From positions 28,349 to 74,497 of the forward strand of contig JAUNEG010000008.1 of assembly GCA_030525685.1 (NCBI GenBank): a DNA stretch of 46,149 nucleotides. Direction: 5' to 3'. The notes under the pieces were generated by a model. That model did no database searches. It was not told where the DNA came from and saw only the letters and a list, made by a program, of their open reading frames with translations. A program made the translations under genes and the position numbers. This document shows, piece after piece, positions 18,311-25,094 of this stretch. Within the stretch, counting starts at the first letter, position 1; every line of letters starts with the position of its first letter. This DNA is from Atopobiaceae bacterium. Lineage in GTDB: Bacteria; Actinomycetota; Coriobacteriia; Coriobacteriales; Atopobiaceae.

Positions 18311-18853
18311 ATGAAAGTCATCCTTTTGGGTGAGCTCCGGGGTAAGGGCGGCGAGGGCGACATCGTTGACGTCGCCCAGGGCTACGCGGAGAACTTCCTG
18401 TTCCCCAACAAGATCGCCCAGCCCGCCACCCCGGGCAACATCAAGCAGCTCGAGGAGCGCCGCCACAACATCGAGAAGCGCGAGGCGGAGCGCATCGCCA
18501 ACGCCGAGGCCGTCAAGGCCGCCCTCGATGGCAAGTCGGTGACCGTCGACGCCAAGATCGGCGAGGAGGGCCAGCTCTTCGGCTCCGTCACCCCCGCCCA
18601 GATCGCCGAGGCCATCCAGGCCCAGCTCGGCATCGAGGTCGACCGCAAGCGCGTCGGCCGCGGCAACAACATCAAGACCTCCGGCAAGCACGCCGTCGAG
18701 GTCAACCTCTACCGTGAGATCACGGCCACGGTCAACGTGCTCGTGGGTGTCACGGAGGGGGAGCCGGCCGCCGACGAGGCCCCGGCCGAGGACGCCGCCG
18801 AGGCGGCCGTCGAGGAGACCGTCGAGGTCGAGGCCGAGGAGAGCGCCGAGTAG
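18311..18853 (+). CDS. rplI: Ribosomal protein bL9 with acidic extension
   Basis: 50S protein that bridges from the L1 stalk base. N-domain MKVILLGELRGKGGEGDIVDVA...GYAENFLFPNKIA is canonical, followed by the long connecting helix and C-domain (LFGSVTPAQIAEAI...NIKTSGKHAVEVNLY). Usual length is about 150; here 180 residues, because a tail of about 30 Ala/Glu/Val residues (PAEDAAEAAVEETVEVEAEE) follows. The tail is acidic, unusual in an rRNA-binding protein. Last gene before the operon terminator. Confidence 0.96.
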   Translation: MKVILLGELRGKGGEGDIVDVAQGYAENFLFPNKIAQPATPGNIKQLEERRHNIEKREAERIANAEAVKAALDGKSVTVDAKIGEEGQLFGSVTPAQIAEAIQAQLGIEVDRKRVGRGNNIKTSGKHAVEVNLYREITATVNVLVGVTEGEPAADEAPAEDAAEAAVEETVEVEAEESAE

Positions 18854-18884
18854 TTTCGGCACTTTTCGACGCCGTGTTTTTCTG

Positions 18885-19034
18885 AACTGCGGGTTTCTAC
18901 AATATCCGCAGGTCAGCGAAACGTAAGAAAACGCCCCGGGCAGCACGTCGTTGCCCGGGGCGTTTTGTGGTTCTTCTCGGTAATACCAGTCTCTACCTGC
19001 GGTCTTGCGAATCGACGGACAACTCCGCAGGTAG
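18885..19034. repeat. Two CTGCGG/CCGCAG palindromes flanking the operon terminator
   Basis: First: GAACTGCGG (18885-18893) facing CCGCAGGTC (18906-18914). Second: CTACCTGCGG (18993-19002) and its exact reverse complement (19025-19034) around 22 nt. The terminator lies between them. The rest of the 500-bp gap to dnaB (19035-19352) holds an AT-rich stretch (19090-19150), no convincing gene, no DnaA boxes, and the dnaB -10 box TAGAAT at 19314-19319. Confidence 0.65.
18931..18966 (+). terminator. Terminator of the rpsF-rplI operon
   Basis: Perfect 12-bp stem ACGCCCCGGGCA / TGCCCGGGGCGT with a 9-nt loop, followed by TTTT. Confidence 0.92.
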
Positions 19035-19352
19035 CTGGGCGTTGCTCAGGGAACGCTTCGTCAGCGTGTCGAAATGTCGAAAACCCGTTGGAAACGTGCC
19101 CAAACTTGCGGGAAAAAATTTGTTGAAAACGTTGAAACGGTGCATATCGCCCGCTCGCGCCGCATGGGTTTCCGTCTTGTGCTGTAGAAGAGCGCTCGCG
19201 GCCAAAAACACCCCTTGACAGCCGGCTGCGCGCGTGCGTCCGAGCGCCTGTTCCCCTTGGCCGAAACCGTCGGTTGTTCGTCGCATGCGGCGTGAGGACC
19301 CCATCGCTCGCGTTAGAATGGTCGGACGCAGCAAGAGGAGGAGACCCCGCGC

Positions 19353-20735
19353 ATGAGCGACTACGACGTGAACCCCACCAGGATGACGGTCGACACCGGT
19401 GCGGCCATGCCGCAGGACGTCGAGGCGGAGGCCTCGGTCCTCTCGGCGATGATGGTCTCGGCGGACGCCCTTCAGGAGTGCCTGATCGACCTCGAGCCCG
19501 ACGACTTCTACCTCCCCTCCAACCGCACCGTCTTCGTGGCCATGCGGGAGATGTTCGACAAGAACCTCCCCGTGGACACCATCTCGCTCGCCGACTACCT
19601 CAAGAGCACCGGCGACCTAGAGCGCGTGGGCGGCCGCAGCTTCCTTCTGGGTCTGGGCAGCAACTCGCTCGCGCTCGTGGGCTGGCGGCGCCACGTGGAG
19701 ATGCTCCACCGCGACACCACGCTGCGCCGCATGATCAACGCGTCCGCCCAGATCACCGCGCTCGCCTTCGACGCGCCCGAGGACACCAAGGAGGTCGTGG
19801 ACAAGGCCGAGCGCCTGCTGCTCGACGTCACCAACCGCGACGTGCGCTCGAGCGAGCAGTCCCTCGAGGAGATCATGGGCGACCTCTACGAGGAGCTTGG
19901 CACCAACGCCGCCGACAAGGACCACATGCTCGGCGTCAAGACGGGCTTCCCCAAGATCGACGAGTGCCTGCTCGGCCTGCGCCCCGGCCAGATGATCGTC
20001 ATCGGCGCGCGCCCGGGCGTGGGCAAGACGTCGTTCGCGCTCAACCTCATGACCAACGCCGCGTTCGCCGGCGCGAGCGTGGCCATGTTCTCGCTCGAGA
20101 TGTCCAAGGTGGAGATTGCGCAGCGCCTGCTCGCCGCCAACGCCCGCGTGGGTCTGCAGGAGATCCGCGCCGCCCGCATCCGCAACGAGCAGTGGCCGCA
20201 GATCCTCCAGGCCACCAACGACCTCTCCCAGCTCGACGTCGTGATCGACGACACCCCCGGCACCACGGTGACGGAGATCCGCGCCAAGGCGCGGCGCATC
20301 CTGCACGGCAAGAAGCTCGGACTCGTGATCATCGACTACCTGCAGCTCATCTCCCCGCCCGCCGGCCAGCGCCGTGCGGACAGCCGCGCCACCGAGGTCT
20401 CCGAGATGAGCCGCGGCATCAAGATCATGGCCAAGGACCTGGGCGTGCCGGTCGTCGCGCTCTCGCAGCTCAACCGTACCGTCGAGAACCGCACCGGCAA
20501 GCGCCCGCAGCTGTCCGACCTGCGCGAGTCCGGCTCCATCGAGCAGGACGCCGACATCGTCGCCCTTCTCGACCGCTCGATGAGCGAGGACGAGGCCGCC
20601 CGCGACGACCGTCCGGCCATGAACGAGACCACGTTCATCATCGCCAAGAACCGCTCGGGCGCGCTGGCGGACGTCCCGCTCACCTTCCTGCCGGGCTCCA
20701 CCAAGTTCGTCGAGGTCGACGCCTTCCACGACTAG
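19353..20735 (+). CDS. dnaB: Replicative DNA helicase DnaB
   Basis: Hexameric helicase that unwinds DNA ahead of the replisome. 460 residues, normal length, no intein. N-terminal primase-binding domain (PQDVEAEASVLSAMMVS, 10-130); RecA-like C-domain with Walker A GARPGVGKTSFALN, H2 region DYLQLI with Walker B aspartate, and the SDLRESGSIEQDADIV loop typical of DnaB. The ATG follows GAGGAGGAG. Transcribed alone or with purA; a repeat cassette and a separate -10 box stand between them. Confidence 0.98.
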   Translation: MSDYDVNPTRMTVDTGAAMPQDVEAEASVLSAMMVSADALQECLIDLEPDDFYLPSNRTVFVAMREMFDKNLPVDTISLADYLKSTGDLERVGGRSFLLGLGSNSLALVGWRRHVEMLHRDTTLRRMINASAQITALAFDAPEDTKEVVDKAERLLLDVTNRDVRSSEQSLEEIMGDLYEELGTNAADKDHMLGVKTGFPKIDECLLGLRPGQMIVIGARPGVGKTSFALNLMTNAAFAGASVAMFSLEMSKVEIAQRLLAANARVGLQEIRAARIRNEQWPQILQATNDLSQLDVVIDDTPGTTVTEIRAKARRILHGKKLGLVIIDYLQLISPPAGQRRADSRATEVSEMSRGIKIMAKDLGVPVVALSQLNRTVENRTGKRPQLSDLRESGSIEQDADIVALLDRSMSEDEAARDDRPAMNETTFIIAKNRSGALADVPLTFLPGSTKFVEVDAFHD

Positions 20736-20751
20736 GGGTTTTGGCCGAGCC

Positions 20752-20886
20752 TCCATCGAGTCTGTAGTATTTTGGGGACTAGCGGAGTACAGACTCGATG
20801 TAAGGCGACGAATCAGCAGGTCAACGCGTTGCTCGTCGAGTCTGTACTGTGTCGGTGCCCGCAAAACTACAGACTCGGTGATGAGT
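20752..20886. repeat. Repeat cassette E, orphan copy (two hairpins)
   Basis: Hairpin 1: CATCGAGTCTGTA (20754-20766) / TACAGACTCGATG (20788-20800). Hairpin 2: CGAGTCTGTA (20837-20846) / TACAGACTCG (20868-20877). The hairpins are 34-36 nt apart. The arms match the cassette at 37461-37599 almost exactly; loops and spacer differ. It sits 17 nt after dnaB. No nuclease-like gene adjoins this copy. Confidence 0.9.
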
Positions 20887-20936
20887 GCCGACCAACGAGA
20901 CAAGCGAACCTGTCCCCTCCGCATGCCCGTCTGCCC

Positions 20937-20942
20937 TATAAT
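20937..20942 (+). promoter_or_regulatory. -10 box of purA
   Basis: Consensus TATAAT, 36 nt before the purA start. No clear -35. No PurR or riboswitch-like leader is visible. Confidence 0.6.
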
Positions 20943-20978
20943 GTAGATTCGTATGTGAAACGCGACGAAAGGGCGCAC

Positions 20979-22259
20979 ATGTCGGCATCGGTGCTCGTGG
21001 GAACTCAGTGGGGCGACGAGGGAAAGGGCAAGGTCACCGACCTCATCTCCGGCGACTTTGACGTGGTCTGCCGCTACGCCGGCGGAGCCAACGCCGGCCA
21101 CACGGTCATAGCAAACGGCAAGAAGCTGGCGCTTCACCAGGTCCCCTCCGGCGTCATGTACGAGGGCACCTACCCCGTGATCGGCAACGGCTGCATCGTG
21201 GACCCGGAGATCCTCCTCTCCGAGATCGACATGCTCGCCGAGCAGGGCATCTCCGCAGAGCGCCTCAAGATCTCCGGCAACGCGCACATCGTCATGCCCT
21301 ACCACAAGGACCTCGACGGCGCGCACGAGAAGAAGCTCGGCAAGAACCTCATCGGCACCACCAAGCGCGGCGTCGGCCCCACCTACATGGACAAGATGAA
21401 CCGCACCGGCCTGCGCATCCAGGACATGCTGGACGAGAAGATCTTCCGCCAGAAGCTCGAGAGCGCGCTCGCCTACACCAACCCCATCCTCGAGAAGGTC
21501 TACGAGCTGCCCACCTACACCGTCGAGCAGATCTGCGAGACCTACCTGCCCTACGCCGAGCGCATCCGTCCTTACATCGTGGAGAGCAGCCTGTTTCTCA
21601 ACGAGCAGATCGAGAGCGGCAAGAACATCCTCTTCGAGGGCGCCCAGGCCACGATGCTCGACATCGACCACGGCACCTACCCGTTCGTGACCAGCTCCAA
21701 CTGCACCGCCGGCGGCGCCGTCACCGGCTCGGGCGTCGGCCCCACCAACATCGACCGCGTCCTCGGCGTGGCCAAGGCCTACCTCACGCGCGTCGGCTCG
21801 GGCCCGTTCCCCACGGAGCTCTTCGACGAGATCGGCGACAAGCTCGGCGAGGTCGGTCACGAGTACGGCGTGACCACCGGCCGCAAGCGCCGCTGCGGCT
21901 GGTACGACGCCGTCGTCGTCAACTACGCCGCCCGCGTCAACGGCCTCACCGACCTGGCTATCACCAAGCTCGACGTCCTTGGCTGCCTGGACGAGATCAA
22001 GGTCTGCGTGGCCTACGAGTGCGACGGCGTCGAGTACCACACCGTCCCCGAGCACCAGAGCGTCTTCTACCACGCCAAGCCGGTCTACGAGACCCTGCCC
22101 GGCTGGAAGTGCGACATCTCCGGCATCCGCAACTTCTACCAGCTCCCGCGCGAGGCCAAGGACTACATCGACTTCCTCGAGCAGCTCGCCGGCGTGCGCG
22201 TCTCCATCATCACCGTCGGCCCGGATCGCGAGCAGACCATCGACCGTTACTGGCACTAG
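20979..22259 (+). CDS. purA: Adenylosuccinate synthetase
   Basis: Converts IMP, aspartate and GTP to adenylosuccinate, the first committed step to AMP. 426 residues, normal length. N-terminal P-loop GTQWGDEGKGK, GGANAGHTV, the IMP-binding GTTKRGVGPTYMDK, and ITKLDVLG near the C-terminus are all present. The ATG at 20979 was chosen because the conserved core begins five residues later (VLVGTQWGDEGKGK) and a -10 box lies at 20937; the longer frame would translate the repeat cassette. Ribosome site CGAAAGGG is modest. Confidence 0.98.
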   Translation: MSASVLVGTQWGDEGKGKVTDLISGDFDVVCRYAGGANAGHTVIANGKKLALHQVPSGVMYEGTYPVIGNGCIVDPEILLSEIDMLAEQGISAERLKISGNAHIVMPYHKDLDGAHEKKLGKNLIGTTKRGVGPTYMDKMNRTGLRIQDMLDEKIFRQKLESALAYTNPILEKVYELPTYTVEQICETYLPYAERIRPYIVESSLFLNEQIESGKNILFEGAQATMLDIDHGTYPFVTSSNCTAGGAVTGSGVGPTNIDRVLGVAKAYLTRVGSGPFPTELFDEIGDKLGEVGHEYGVTTGRKRRCGWYDAVVVNYAARVNGLTDLAITKLDVLGCLDEIKVCVAYECDGVEYHTVPEHQSVFYHAKPVYETLPGWKCDISGIRNFYQLPREAKDYIDFLEQLAGVRVSIITVGPDREQTIDRYWH

Positions 22260-22270
22260 GCGTCCCTTTT

Positions 22271-22461
22271 TCGGGTTTGGGTTCCAAAACCGGACGTCCG
22301 GCGAGTAGCGGTTAACAAAACCGCAGGATTCCATCGCCCGTCCGTCCGAAACCGAACCCAAACCCGATTTGAGTTTGGGTTCGAAAAAACGGGACAAATG
22401 CTCGCGCGGCGAGAAGAACCGCAGGATTCGCCTGCCTGCGACCGCGCGATCGAACCCAAAC
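22271..22461. repeat. Repeat cassette F (two tandem units with nested arms)
   Basis: Unit 1 arms: TCGGGTTTGGGTTC (22271-22284) / GAACCCAAACCCGA (22354-22367). Unit 2 arms: GTTTGGGTTCGA (22373-22384) / TCGAACCCAAAC (22450-22461). Both units carry AACCGCAGGATTC inside (22319-22331, 22417-22429), and unit 2 contains GGCGAGAAGAAC (22408-22419). It starts 11 nt after purA and fills most of the gap to purD. Confidence 0.88.
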
Positions 22462-22515
22462 CCTAAATGACGGAGCGTGAGGGCCCCACGAGGGGCCGCG
22501 ACAAGGAGGGTTCCC

Positions 22516-23805
22516 ATGGGCAAGACCGTTGACATCCTGCTGCTCGGTTCCGGCGGGCGCGAGCACGCGCTTCTCGCCAAGCTCGCCGAGTCGCCGCGCG
22601 CGGGCAAGCTCTACGTCGCCCCGGGCAACGGCGGCATGGACGCCATGGCCGAGAAGGTCGAGGGCCTCGACGCCGAGTCCCCGGTCGCCGTGGCCGAGTG
22701 GGCGCGCGCCCACGAGATCGGCCTCGTGGTCATCGGCCCGGAGGCCCCGCTCGTGGCGGGCGTCGCCGACGCCGTGCGCTCCGCGGGCATCGCGTGCTTC
22801 GGCCCGAACGGCGACGCGGCCCAGATGGAGGGCTCCAAGAAGTTCGCCAAGCAGGTCATGAGCCGCGCCGGCGTGCCCACCGCCGCCTACCGCAGCTTCA
22901 CCGACGAGGAGTCCTGCGCCGACTACGTCCGCCGCGTCGGCGCCCCCATCGTGGTCAAGGCCGACGGCCTCGCCGCGGGCAAGGGCGTAATCGTGGCCAA
23001 GACCCTGGACGAGGCCCTGGCCGGCGTCCACGAGTGCTTCTCGGGCGCGTTCGGCGAGGCCGGCGCCACCGTCGTCGTGGAGGAGACCCTCGACGGCCCC
23101 GAGTGCTCGCTGCTCGCCCTCACCGACGGCAAGACCGTGGTGCCGCTCGCCACCGCGCAGGACCACAAGCGCGCGCTCGACGGCGACAAGGGCCCCAACA
23201 CCGGCGGCATGGGCGTCTACTCGCCCGTCCCCGAGCACCTCGTCTCGGCCGAGCAGCTCGCCGCGATGGTGGACGTCGAGCGCAAGGTCGTGGCCGAGCT
23301 CGCCGAGGAGGGCATCACCTACTCAGGTTGCCTCTACGGCGGCTTCATGCTCACGTCCGAGGGCCCCAAGGTCCTCGAGTTCAACGCCCGTTTCGGCGAC
23401 CCCGAGACCCAGGTCGTGCTGCCACGCCTCAAGGGCGACCTCGTGGAGCTCTTCCTCGCGTGCGACAACGGCACGCTTTCCGAGGACATGGTCTCCTGGG
23501 ACGACGACTGGGCCGTCTCGGTGGTGCTCACCTCCGCCGGCTACCCCGGCGCATACGAGAAGGGCAAGGTCATCGCCGGCATCGAGCGCGCCGAGGAGCT
23601 CCCCGGCGTGACCGTCTACCACGCCGGCACCGCGCTCGCCGCGGACGGCTCGCTCGTCACCGCCGGCGGCCGCGTGCTCGACGTCACCGCCGTGGCGCCC
23701 ACCTTCGAGGAGGCCCGCGCGCAGGCCTACGCCGCCTGCGAGCTCATCGACTTCGAGGGCAAGACCTACCGCACCGACATCGGCGCCCGCGCGCTCAGGC
23801 GATAG
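22516..23805 (+). CDS. purD: Phosphoribosylamine-glycine ligase
   Basis: GARS, second step of purine synthesis: joins 5-phosphoribosylamine and glycine using ATP. 429 residues, an ATP-grasp enzyme of normal length. Signatures: LLLGSGGREHAL at the N-terminus, VVKADGLAAGKGV in the ATP-binding lobe, GPNTGGMGVYSP and EFNARFGDPETQ (metal and ATP ligands). The ATG at 22516 follows AAGGAGGG; an upstream in-frame ATG at 22477 has no site. Not fused to purM or purN, which lie separately at 32912-34610. Confidence 0.98.
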   Translation: MGKTVDILLLGSGGREHALLAKLAESPRAGKLYVAPGNGGMDAMAEKVEGLDAESPVAVAEWARAHEIGLVVIGPEAPLVAGVADAVRSAGIACFGPNGDAAQMEGSKKFAKQVMSRAGVPTAAYRSFTDEESCADYVRRVGAPIVVKADGLAAGKGVIVAKTLDEALAGVHECFSGAFGEAGATVVVEETLDGPECSLLALTDGKTVVPLATAQDHKRALDGDKGPNTGGMGVYSPVPEHLVSAEQLAAMVDVERKVVAELAEEGITYSGCLYGGFMLTSEGPKVLEFNARFGDPETQVVLPRLKGDLVELFLACDNGTLSEDMVSWDDDWAVSVVLTSAGYPGAYEKGKVIAGIERAEELPGVTVYHAGTALAADGSLVTAGGRVLDVTAVAPTFEEARAQAYAACELIDFEGKTYRTDIGARALRR

Positions 23806-23844
23806 CGCCCGCGTCGCCGCACGGGAGGGCAACCGCGTCGCAAG

Positions 23845-23919
23845 CGGCCGCTCGTGAATTCACGGGCGGCCGTTTTTAGCACCAAAGCCGAGAAGAACCC
23901 GCGCTCGTGAATTCACGAG
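23845..23919. terminator. purD terminator plus second CTCGTGAATTCACGAG palindrome
   Basis: 23845-23872 is a near-perfect 28-nt palindrome centred on CGTGAATTCACG and followed by TTTTT, the likely purD terminator. The core reappears at 23904-23919 as the perfect 16-bp palindrome CTCGTGAATTCACGAG, 28 nt upstream of the -10 box (TATCAT, 23947-23952) of the next gene, where it could be an operator. A near copy of the GGCGAGAAGAAC motif (23887-23898) lies between them. Confidence 0.75.
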
Positions 23920-23988
23920 GGCCCATCAGCGACACGCCCCTTGCCCTATCATGGGGGTTCGGAAGCAACCAGCACCCAAGGAGGACAC

Positions 23989-24732
23989 ATGTCCGACACC
24001 GATAAGAACCAGCAGCAGGCGGCCATCGACGACATGCGCGCATCGGTCGCCGCGTTCACCTACGACGGCGACCGCAGCGCCCCCGCCGACCACCGCTCCG
24101 GCGCGCCGGAGGCCCGCGACCTCGTGCTCGGTGACGACGACCCGCGCGACGCCGCCCTCGCCGAGCGTCCGCTCACCGAGGACGTGGCCTGGACCGGCCA
24201 CATCTTCAACGTCGACCGCCTGCGCGTCGAGCTCCCCGACGGCCGCGTGGCCATTCGCGACGTCGTGCGCCACCCCGGCGCCGTCGCCATCGTCGCCCTC
24301 ACCGACGACGGTCGCATCTGCCTGGTCCGTCAGTACCGCACCGCGCTCGCCCGAGTGACCGTTGAGCTGCCCGCCGGCAAGCTCGCCCCCGGCGAGGACC
24401 CGCTCGAGTGCGCCAGCCGCGAGCTCCTGGAGGAGACCGGCATGTCCGCCGAGAAGATCGCGTTCCTGACCACGATCGCCACCTCCGACGGCTTCACCGA
24501 CGAGCTCATCCACATCTACATGGCCACCGGCCTCACCTTCACGTGCTCCGACCCGGATGCCGACGAGTTCATCAACGTCGACCTCGTCCCGCTCGAGGAG
24601 CTCGTGGACGCCGTACTCGACGGCCGCATCGAGGACGCCAAGACCGTCGTCGGCGCGCTCATCTGCGACTCCGTCATGCACCGCCTGACGCCAGAGCCGG
24701 AGGAGCAGCAGGCAGAGGGGTCGCCGCGCTGA
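23989..24732 (+). CDS. NUDIX hydrolase, probable ADP-ribose pyrophosphatase
   Basis: Likely hydrolyses ADP-ribose or a related nucleoside diphosphate sugar. 247 residues. A complete Nudix box begins at G130: G-KLAPG-E-DPLECAS-RELLEETGM, matching GX5EX7REUXEEXGU. The preceding strands VRQYRTALARVTVELPAGKL match the ADPRase group, in which the E-L-P-A-G-K segment leads into the box. An acidic N-terminal extension of about 70 residues, rich in Asp and Ala, has no motif I recognise. ATG supported by CAAGGAGGAC. Monocistronic by position. Confidence 0.92.
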   Translation: MSDTDKNQQQAAIDDMRASVAAFTYDGDRSAPADHRSGAPEARDLVLGDDDPRDAALAERPLTEDVAWTGHIFNVDRLRVELPDGRVAIRDVVRHPGAVAIVALTDDGRICLVRQYRTALARVTVELPAGKLAPGEDPLECASRELLEETGMSAEKIAFLTTIATSDGFTDELIHIYMATGLTFTCSDPDADEFINVDLVPLEELVDAVLDGRIEDAKTVVGALICDSVMHRLTPEPEEQQAEGSPR

Positions 24733-24796
24733 CGGCCCCTTCTTGTGGAGATTACGTGAATCACTGGGTAGCAGGATCTGTGCAGGACTGTTCCAG

Positions 24797-25018
24797 AAGG
24801 ACGGCGTTACGTACGACGAGACGGTCTGGACGGCGACGGTCAACGTGACCGATGACTACCGGGGCGCTCTCCACGCCACGGTCTCCTACGGCAACGGCGC
24901 GGAGCTGCCGAGCTTCGTGAACACCTACGTCGAGCCGCCGAAGATCCCGAAGACCAGCGACACCACCAACACGGTGCCCCCGCTGGTGCTCGCGGTGGGT
25001 GGCGCGCCCCTCGCGCCC
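24797..25018 (+). pseudogene. Remnant of a sortase-anchored pilin-fold surface protein
   Basis: A 74-codon stretch reads KDGVTYDETVWTATVNVTDD...SFVNTYVEPPK-IPKTSD and then a truncated hydrophobic segment (VPPLVLAVGGAPLAP). It matches the repeating pilin module of the surface protein at 2-2995 (YDESVWTATVMVTDNGDGTL) and carries an LPXTG-like IPKTSD signal. There is no start codon with a ribosome site, no upstream domains, and the frame runs into the ABC transporter gene. So only the last module and sorting signal of a lost gene remain. Confidence 0.8.
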
Positions 25019-25094
25019 CCCGCCCCGGCGCCCCGCCGCCCGCGTGCTACCCTAGTTCGCGCACGTCACGCGTCGAGTCACGGAGCACCATCGC

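Noticed and set aside
18967..19218. Possible 83-residue gene between rplI and dnaB
   Set aside because: The ATG-like start overlaps the operon terminator tail, has no ribosome site, and the frame crosses the CTGCGG palindrome; composition is unlike neighbouring genes.
18970..19352. Replication origin next to dnaB
   Set aside because: An AT-rich stretch is present, but no DnaA box (TTATCCACA or close variants), dnaA or dnaN was seen.
20772..20978. Longer N-terminus for purA
   Set aside because: The extension translates repeat cassette E and the -10 box, and the conserved core starts right after the ATG at 20979.
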